From Arctopsyche grandis (Eukaryota > Arthropoda > Insecta > Trichoptera > Hydropsychidae): DNA of 64,000 nt. Both the position numbers and the translations under genes were made by a program. Shown here in pieces: positions 58,647 through 64,000 of the stretch. The notes under the pieces are model-generated. The model was given only the letters and a program-made list of their open reading frames with translations. It was not told where the DNA came from and ran no database searches. Position 1 is the first letter of the stretch; each line of letters begins with the position of its first letter. Where the stretch lies: positions 9,600,001 through 9,664,000 of the forward strand of contig NC_135360.1 in assembly GCF_051622035.1 (NCBI RefSeq), read 5' to 3'.

Positions 58647-59721
58647 CTGAAAAACATTAAAATTTTATTTCATACACAATAACTGTTTTATATGATGGTG
58701 TCTGATCTGATCCATACAATTACAAAAATGATTTGATTGAAGAAAATAACGATGGTTGCAGAACAAAGACCATAAATAAATAGACCGTGTAACAAAATTA
58801 GAAATACGGTAATTTTTAGTAATTAGCTAAAAAGCACCTATACTAAACACTTTGCAAGCGGGTGGGTCATGCGGCCTACCGATGGGCGAATGCGGGCATA
58901 GTTTTTTCGGGACCCACAAGTCCAAGCGCAGACTACGTAAATACGAGAATCCTCGTGACACGCCGTCAAAGGTTGGCTACTCAAACACGAGAATTTTCAT
59001 TACCCACTTGCAAAGTATTAAGAGTCTGGAACTATCACTAACTAATGAATGGATGTAAATAGTCTGCAGTATAGCTAGGTGCTTACATTAATGCTAACAA
59101 CCAAAAGGTTTTACGGTTAAAGCTCTTGGTTGACCTTGATTGAAAAGATTGTTTTTGGAAGTATTCCTGTAGTACTGTTGGTCAGACTTGGATATTTGTT
59201 ACTCTATGTCGATCGTTTCTTATCAGATTTTGCCAACATATCTGATTTAATTGTTCTTCATCAAATTATCAAAACCATCCTACCCACTATGTCACCACTA
59301 TTTGAACATGATTTCAAATTTACATATATACAAGTTTAATACCATAGGTGTCACTCAAGGGCAACCAATAATGGTATTATGGGAAAATATATACGTATAT
59401 AAAATCATGATGAATATATCTTTCCAAATATGATTATTTTTCACCATCGAACTATCAGAATCGATTTAAATTTCTCACATTGACCAAACCGCGCAAAATT
59501 ACTAAGTTTTAAAACGATCAGACGACTGTAGGAATAGATACTGAATCGTTAGCGATGTGAGACATAGAAAAGCCTTGTAAAAAGAACCCAATCAGTCCTA
59601 AAGTTCATTCGCCGCACTATTTTAAGAATGATGATAGAGTGAAACTGTTCCCAATGACTTATTCCTCCCAAATCTTTATGGTTCAGATTTATTTAATTAC
59701 AAAAACATAATAAATACTTAC
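58647..59721 (-). other. intron 4 of the prion-like gene
   Basis: The gene's second-longest visible gap. It carries the SINE at 59062 and, at 58850-59050, a GC-richer block of unknown origin (GCGGGTGGGTCATGCGGCCT). No exon was seen in it, and the phases on both sides join directly. Confidence 0.6.
59062..59385 (+). repeat. tRNA-headed SINE, head type II, inside an intron
   Basis: GCAGTATAGCTAGGTGCTTA, GCTAACAACCAAAAGGTTTT, a diverged B box GGTTAAAGCTC, spacer GACCTTGATTGAAAAGATTG, TGTTGGTCAGACTTGGATAT, core TGTCGATCGTTTCTTATCAG, tail TCACCACTATTTGAACATGA, ending GGTATTATGGGAAAAT. It lies in the 1,075-bp intron between exons 4 and 5 of the prion-like gene, in antisense. Confidence 0.85.
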
Positions 59722-60085
59722 TTTGATCGTGAGTATCCATTGGATTGCATCTGATGGTTCATTTGTTGGTGCTGGCCATGTGATTGGTGGGATTGATTCT
59801 GATACAAACGTTGCTGCGACAGATTGCCTTTCGGAATAAATTCGCGCCTCGGTCTTTTTCCACCCTGATAGTGCATGCCACCCCTGTCGGGTCGCTTCAT
59901 GCCACCACTTATCACCGGCACTGTATTCCTCTCGATCGTGGGAATCCCAGAGCTGGCCAGAGGTTTTGCGGAACCTGATGAAGGTTTATCATTGGAATTT
60001 GACTTGTTATTGCCGTTATTGTTAGCTACGTCGTTGGCCGGCTTATTCGAGTTGTTAGTCGGGGAATCTGTGGTGACCGATTTGC
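59722..60085 (-). CDS. prion-like RGG/GPM protein, coding exon 4
   Basis: 364 nt; acceptor ATCGTATCAG, donor GTAAGT (GT at 59721-59720). Residues about 224-345. It starts with an Asn/Ser/Lys-rich disordered stretch (NNNGNNKSNSNDKPSSGSA), followed by IPTIERNTVPVISGGMKRP, the basic KRPRRE patch near residue 300 that may be a nuclear-localisation signal, and a Gln/His-rich tract (NQSHQSHGQHQQMNHQMQ). No RRM, zinc finger or KH domain is visible. KRPRREFIPKGNL looks like the most conserved-type part. Confidence 0.9.
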
Positions 60086-60156
60086 CTGATACGATAATCA
60101 ATATTTAATAAACATTTCAAGTATAGGGAAACGAAAATAAAATTTATATATCGAAC

Positions 60157-60276
60157 CTTTCATGGGCATTGGACGGATTCCTTTATCGCCACGCTGAACA
60201 AAATTATTAGTCTTGTTGTTGCCACCGTGGTCTTTGTAGTTGCCTGAATTTCTACCATATCCACCTTGTTGATCAC
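60157..60276 (-). CDS. prion-like RGG/GPM protein, coding exon 3
   Basis: 120 nt, a symmetric exon; acceptor TTTTTTTAG, donor GTTCGA. Encodes DQQGGYGRNSGNYKDHGGNN, KTNNFVQRGDKGIRPMPMK. Continues the Gly/Asn-rich low-complexity character. Confidence 0.88.
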
Positions 60277-60347
60277 CTAAAAAAATATACATAATTATTT
60301 AATTACAAAACATGATTTTTAACTAAAAATCATTTAATGGAATTTAC

Positions 60348-60811
60348 AATTTTGAGGAGGTCCTCTAGTCTCGATAGTTGGTACGGGATGAGGACCAGGT
60401 CCTTGGGGTGTCATCGGCGGAAATCCACGGCGCATGCCAAAGTTGCCACCTCGGAACGACCCACGATTGAAACCACCTCGACCCTCAGGCGGCCCAGGAG
60501 GATATGGTCCACGTGGACCGTTGAATCCTCCACGTCCTCGCATCGGTCTTGGACCACCGCCTGGTCCTCCGGGACCCATTGGCCCACCTGGACCCATCGG
60601 ACCGGGGCCCATGTGTCCACCCATCCCCATTGGACCACCTGGACCCATCGGGCCTGGAGGTCCCATATGACCCGGACCAAGAGGTCCACCTGGACCCATA
60701 TGACCACCCGGTCCCATTGGGCCAGGACCCATTGGACCACCAGGGCCCATCGGTCCTCTCATTCCAGGCATTGGACCAGGTCTTCCCCTCATTCCCATCA
60801 TCATCCCCCCT
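60348..60811 (-). CDS. prion-like RGG/GPM protein, coding exon 2 (GPM repeats and RGG)
   Basis: 464 nt; acceptor CCAATTTCAG, donor GTAAAT. It encodes GGMMMGMRGRPGPMPGMRGP, then about 75 residues of GPM/GPGGPM/GHMGPG repeats, then RGRGGFNGPRG and EGRGGFNRGSFRGG-type RGG boxes, and FPPMTPQGPGPHPVPTIETR. Gly-Pro-Met triplets resemble collagen only superficially: there is no signal peptide, and the RGG boxes point to RNA binding. Antisense and shifted frames are open only because of the repeats. Confidence 0.92.
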
Positions 60812-60888
60812 CTGAAATTGGATTGATAATTTTATTTAGCTCATATTAATAACAATCTAGTATATGTACATATATTCGATGAGTTTAC

Positions 60889-60974
60889 CTTCGCCTATTG
60901 TCGAAACAACGACCCCTCGGTGGGCCAAGATGTCCTCCTCTGGGTCTAAGCCCTCTAGGTCCATTTCCGTCCAT
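60889..60974 (-). CDS. prion-like RGG/GPM protein, coding exon 1
   Basis: ATG at 60974 (context AAATATGGAC). 86 nt encode MDGNGPRGLRPRGGHLGPPR, GRCFDNRR, followed by donor GTAAAC. With the other seven exons the CDS totals 1,488 nt = 495 codons plus stop, with every junction in phase. That total is the main argument for the model. The protein is probably nuclear or RNP-granule associated (inference from composition). I do not recognise the gene; FUS/EWS-like low-complexity proteins without an RRM are the closest comparison. Confidence 0.85.
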
Positions 60975-61000
60975 ATTTATTAAACCAAGTCAGTATTCAC
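60975..61000 (-). other. 5' UTR piece of the prion-like gene
   Basis: A TTTTATAG acceptor (AG at 61002-61001) lies 26 bases upstream of the ATG, so a separate noncoding first exon further right is likely. A GTGAGC donor at 63297-63296 (exon ending CCAAG) is one candidate partner, giving an intron of about 2.3 kb. Confidence 0.4.
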
Positions 61001-61384
61001 CTATAAAATAAATTTATAAACATCGATATATAAAAAGCGAAATTCAAGTTTTTTTTTACATCGAGATTGTGTTCACTGTGCAGTATTATTTGGGCTGTGG
61101 GGGCAAAGTCGTAGAAAATCGAACGACTTCTGATTCAATATTCAAATACTGTTTATTTATTTTTTACTTAATAGTGAATTTAAGTATTGAATCACTAATG
61201 AGAAGGATTCATGCTTGTCACAAACATGAAACATGTTGTCGAGTCACAAACATTTTGTGACTCAACAACGTTTAGGTCAAATTGAGGAAAGGTTCGATGT
61301 TTGACAAATCCATTATGCCAAATGCGTAATTGTTAATAGTTTCATGTAAACATCGTCTAAAGCCATTCAACTCAGCCATCTCAA
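61001..61384. other. presumed 5' intron or upstream DNA
   Basis: AT-rich with GAGTCACAAACATTTTGTGACTC, an imperfect palindrome at about 61241-61263. No gene seen. Confidence 0.35.
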
Positions 61385-61625
61385 CCCACACATTTTTCTA
61401 ATTACATCTACCCATCATCCATGTGGCCTTTGTTGCATCCTTTTAGATTCTCTCGGATACCATTCCAGCATTACTTTTGTCCACTCTTCCAACGATGTGA
61501 CTCGTCTATTAACATTTCAACCTCTTCACTTTATCTACAATGTCTACTACTCATCCATTTATTCCGTTTTCTACCTCTGCTTATTATGTCGAACTCACAT
61601 CGTTCCATACTTCTTTGAGTTTCAT
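61385..61625 (-). pseudogene. RTE-like LINE fragment, decayed
   Basis: The minus strand matches the plus strand of 19640-19870: CTCAAAGAAGTATGGAACG, then RGRKRNK-type reading, GAGTGGACAAAAGTAATGCT, GAATGGTATCCGAGAGAATC, GGATGATGGGTAGATG. Several stops. Plus-strand ORF 61421-61618 is its antisense shadow. Confidence 0.75.
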
Positions 61626-61804
61626 GCATGTGTTCACAAATGAAAAATTCAAAATATTCAAAGGAAAAGAAGTTGATTAAAAATCAACAAATTTACATGA
61701 CCTCACTATAAGTGCTGCAACCTGTATTAGTATACACCAAAGAGATTCTAAAATTAAATTACAAATATATAAATACACATAACGAAAAAAATATTAACAC
61801 AATG

Positions 61805-62238
61805 GCGGCCGCTGACTCATATTTGACGGGCTGAAAACCAGACTGGTACAAGTGACATTTTTTTAAAAAATCTGGATCAAGTGCTAAAATAATAGCATAT
61901 ATGAAATGCTATCATTTTAGCACTTAAACCAGCTTTTTTTTTAAAATGTTACTTGTACCAGTCTGGTTTTCAGCCCGTCATCTGTATCATGGGTGCACTT
62001 AGTGGCCGCTGGTACATATATGATTTACGACTACGCGAAATGTATTAGTCCGCTGATATATTTATGTATCAATCGTTTGTGGCCGATGATACATTTTTGT
62101 ATCACGTTTATGACGAAATCGTGATACAAATATATATCAGTGAAAAATATATTCGCGCAGTCGTGAATCATATATGTATCAGTGGCCAGTAATCGTTGTA
62201 TCCAACATGATACAAATATGAGTCAGCAGCTACCAGTT
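61805..62238. mobile_element. foldback MITE with long arms, interrupted
   Basis: Left arm GGCCGCTGACTCATATTTG, resuming after an insertion with TATCATGGGTGC...TGGCCGCTGGTACATATATG...TTTACGACTACGCGAA. Right arm read backwards: TAGCTGCTGACTCATATTTG, TATCATG, GGCCACTGATACATATATGA, TTCACGACTGCGCGAA. The arms match over more than 100 bp, and the middle is filled with TGATAC-wwww-GTATCA motifs in both orientations. Noncoding. Superfamily and target duplication not settled. Confidence 0.8.
61824..61980. mobile_element. palindromic MITE nested in the foldback element
   Basis: TGACGGGCTGAAAACCAGAC...GTACAAGTGACATTTTTTT at the left and its reverse complement at the right (ACTTGTACCAGTCTGGTTTT, CAGCCCGTCA). 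The centre also pairs (GTGCTAAAATAATAGCAT against ATGCTATCATTTTAGCAC). About 157 bp that can fold as a single hairpin. It interrupts the left arm of 61805-62238 between CATATTTG and TATCATG, so it arrived later. Confidence 0.88.
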
Positions 62239-62239
62239 T

Positions 62240-62955
62240 TAAATTTGACATGCCTTAGTTTTGTCTAATATAATATAGAGATATCCATACATAAGGTCAT
62301 ATATAGAAAATGATCCAATAATCGTTCGCTCTGCAGTATTGATAAACAAAAGACCAGATGAGGTCAATGCTTATAAACATGTAACAAATATGAAAGGTGG
62401 GAACATCTTCGGTGAGAACAAATTCCAGCAGCAGCATAAGATAAGTCTTCATGGATGAACCTATTTAAAGCTTTTCAATTTTTGACTAAGAAAGAAGCAG
62501 ATTATAAGATCAAATTTAAACCAAAAATTGGAAATATTGGTGAACAAAAATTCATCTTTATATAGATGTCTCCATACAAAATAAATGAAACATGAATAAA
62601 ATTAAATTCAAATGTTTCAACCGACAAATATGGCGGCGTATACACTTCTCTTTCACTCGCCACTGAACGAATGTGCAAAAACGAGACAAAAAACAAAACT
62701 GTCAAAAACAAAGCCACTTGGCATTCACAGCAATCGACAATCCAACCCTCAATCGAGTCGAATCCAACAATTCCACACACGAACCTTCACAAAAACGTCA
62801 AAAACCACTAGCTGTCAGTGCATCACACAAACTCGAAGCGTATAGGTTATGATAAGTCGCAGTTATTCAATTACGAAGTCGACGCAATCGGCGTTACGAC
62901 ATGTCAAACGAGTACAATGCGAACAAATGTACTAGAATTGAGTGAAGGCGCCGAT
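62240..62955. other. no supported gene
   Basis: Mixed sequence; ORFs at 62502-62845 overlap on both strands without domains. It lies just 3' (in minus sense) of the GC-rich island. Confidence 0.3.
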
Positions 62956-62959
62956 TATG

Positions 62960-63300
62960 AGAGTTCATTGATGATAATAATGGAAGTTACCGTTAAAAGT
63001 AGTAGAATGTGGTGGCGACGACAGACGAGCGACGAGCGACGAGCGACGAGCGACGAGCGGCGAGCGGCGTGCGAATTTCCACTGATGTGCGAATGGCACG
63101 CGCCGAGCGACCGGCCGCCTTCGCCAAGTCAGAGCTGGCGAGAGAAGGAGTACGTCTGCGGATGCTACGGCCAATTCTTCGAAATATACTTTGAATGATT
63201 GGAGTGCGAAATCGCGGAACGAGCGCCGGGAAAAGCCAAATGGCGGACAGCGGATGGCGTCCCTACAATTCGCCCGCACTCACACGGCAATGCTCACCTT
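62960..63300 (-). promoter_or_regulatory. CpG-rich island, likely promoter region of the prion-like gene
   Basis: About 330 bases rich in G+C and CpG in an AT-rich neighbourhood, open in three or more frames on both strands. It includes a heptamer array (GACGAGC, about five units, 63023-63060) that passes into GGCGAGCGG. It ends at a strong minus-strand donor, CCAAG|GTGAGC (63298/63297). The position about 2 kb upstream of the minus-strand gene fits a promoter and first-intron start. No TATA box was identified; assignment is inferred. Confidence 0.4.
63023..63062. repeat. GACGAGC heptamer tandem repeat
   Basis: Five or so head-to-tail units of GACGAGC, the last ones changed to GGCGAGC. Read on the minus strand it gives GCTCGTC. 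Confidence 0.85.
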
Positions 63301-63560
63301 GGTCGTAACACTCTCATCTACACCCTACTCGCAAATTCAATTACATTTTTTTTTTGATGTTTTAGATATAACAACCAATCTCAAAATGTTTCAATTTTGA
63401 CTACTTCAATTCTTAAGCTAAAAAACTAATAAAAATTGTGATATTGTTACTATGTATATTTATTTTAGCAGATAACAATGTATTTTTTTTCGATCAATAG
63501 ACTTTAATTTATTGTTTCAGCACATTATATGGAAGTTTAATAATATATAATTATCTTATT
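63300..63560. other. AT-rich sequence, no gene seen
   Basis: May contain the noncoding first exon of the prion-like gene, just right of 63298. No other feature. Confidence 0.3.
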
Positions 63561-63561
63561 A

Positions 63562-63718
63562 TCTTGGCTCCGGAACATCAGGTCATAGATGGGACTCGAA
63601 AAGTTATTTCGGCTTGCCCATGATAGGAAAGAATTCGCATGGGCCATAAACGATGTCTGCCCATGGTAGTCGCCTACGTCCGAATACGGATTCGGCATTA
63701 GAAGAAGAAGAATCTTAT
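63562..63718 (+). pseudogene. LINE 3' end with GAA tail
   Basis: The plus strand reads MGLEKLFRLAHDRKEFAWAI then NDVCPW and a stop, followed by a short 3' UTR (GTCGCCTACGTCCGAATACG, GATTCGGC) and a (GAA)-type tail, ATTAGAAGAAGAAGAA. 'A.DR..F...V...' before a stop is the usual last block of RTE- and CR1-like ORF2 proteins. It differs from the 19545 family, so it is a second LINE lineage, strongly 5'-truncated. Confidence 0.65.
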
Positions 63719-64000
63719 TGTATTTCTTGGTTAGGAGGAATCATCAAATGTCTATTTAGGTAAGGCATATTCTTCTCTTCTTTTTGCCATTTTGTAATAT
63801 GACATATGCAGCAGCCACAAGAATTTCGGTATTGTCCACGTTGCTCGAGCACACAGCCCGTGTAAACGCAAAATCTGGACAATAAGAAAACTGCAACTAA
63901 TTCACGGCAATCATTGAGCAACATATGTATTATTGGGGGGGGACATATTGTGCATTTAATGCTGAAAATATTGCTTTATACTTTTATTTATTTAATAGCA
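63719..64000. other. right edge, no gene seen
   Basis: A minus-strand ORF (63715-63924) contains several Cys residues (CRELV, CVYTGC, CGCCICH) but no complete domain. A run of nine G lies at 63934-63942. Nothing is supported. Confidence 0.3.

Noticed and set aside
60334..60849. Collagen-like gene, and plus-strand ORFs over the same segment
   Set aside because: The Gly-Pro-Met repeats lie in exon 2 of a gene with RGG boxes and no signal peptide; plus-strand frames are open only through repeat composition.
62965..63279. 104-codon Arg-rich minus-strand ORF
   Set aside because: Open because of CpG-rich composition and the heptamer array; other frames are also open.

Overview
The window looks like animal nuclear DNA, most likely from an insect. 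It is AT-rich, its genes are split by GT-AG introns, it is crowded with small transposon relics, and one gene is a recognisable animal extracellular sulfatase. No bacterial operons, CRISPR arrays, rRNA genes or free-standing tRNA genes were seen. The species cannot be named from the sequence alone.

Two protein-coding genes can be supported, both on the minus strand at opposite ends. At the left edge (146-2764) lie the first two coding exons of an extracellular heparan-sulfate 6-O-endosulfatase (Sulf1 family). They carry a signal peptide, the metal-binding Asp pair and the formylglycine motif, which is split by an intron. A 28-codon upstream ORF sits in the leader, and the gene runs off the left end. 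At the right (57935-60974) is a gene that can be joined into eight coding exons with consistent phases, giving 495 residues: a Gly/Pro/Met and RGG-rich N-terminus, an Asn-rich linker, a basic KRPRRE patch, and a Gln/Tyr/Ser-rich prion-like tail. A named family could not be assigned.

The ~55 kb between them is intergenic or intronic and mostly built from mobile-element debris: (a) about fifteen tRNA-headed SINE copies sharing one core joined to different heads and tails; (b) Helitron-type ends finishing in CTAG; (c) hAT elements with exact 8-bp target duplications (26443-27484, 49488-51569, 41593-41743); (d) two inverted copies of a TTAA-flanked piggyBac-like MITE, one nested in a hAT; (e) Harbinger-like MITEs flanked by TAA; (f) a foldback element interrupted by a second palindrome (61805-62238); (g) decayed RTE-like LINE 3' ends. 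Long AT microsatellites, a CA tract and two tandem duplications of about 210 bp add to this.

Less AT-rich CpG-bearing islands (about 7860-8320, 14160-14600, 24430-25030, 34700-34860, 40780-41040, 62960-63300) stand out from the background and are candidates for promoters or regulatory DNA. The first contains a close match to the core CTCF motif. The block 53455-57900 is unusually free of recognised repeats.
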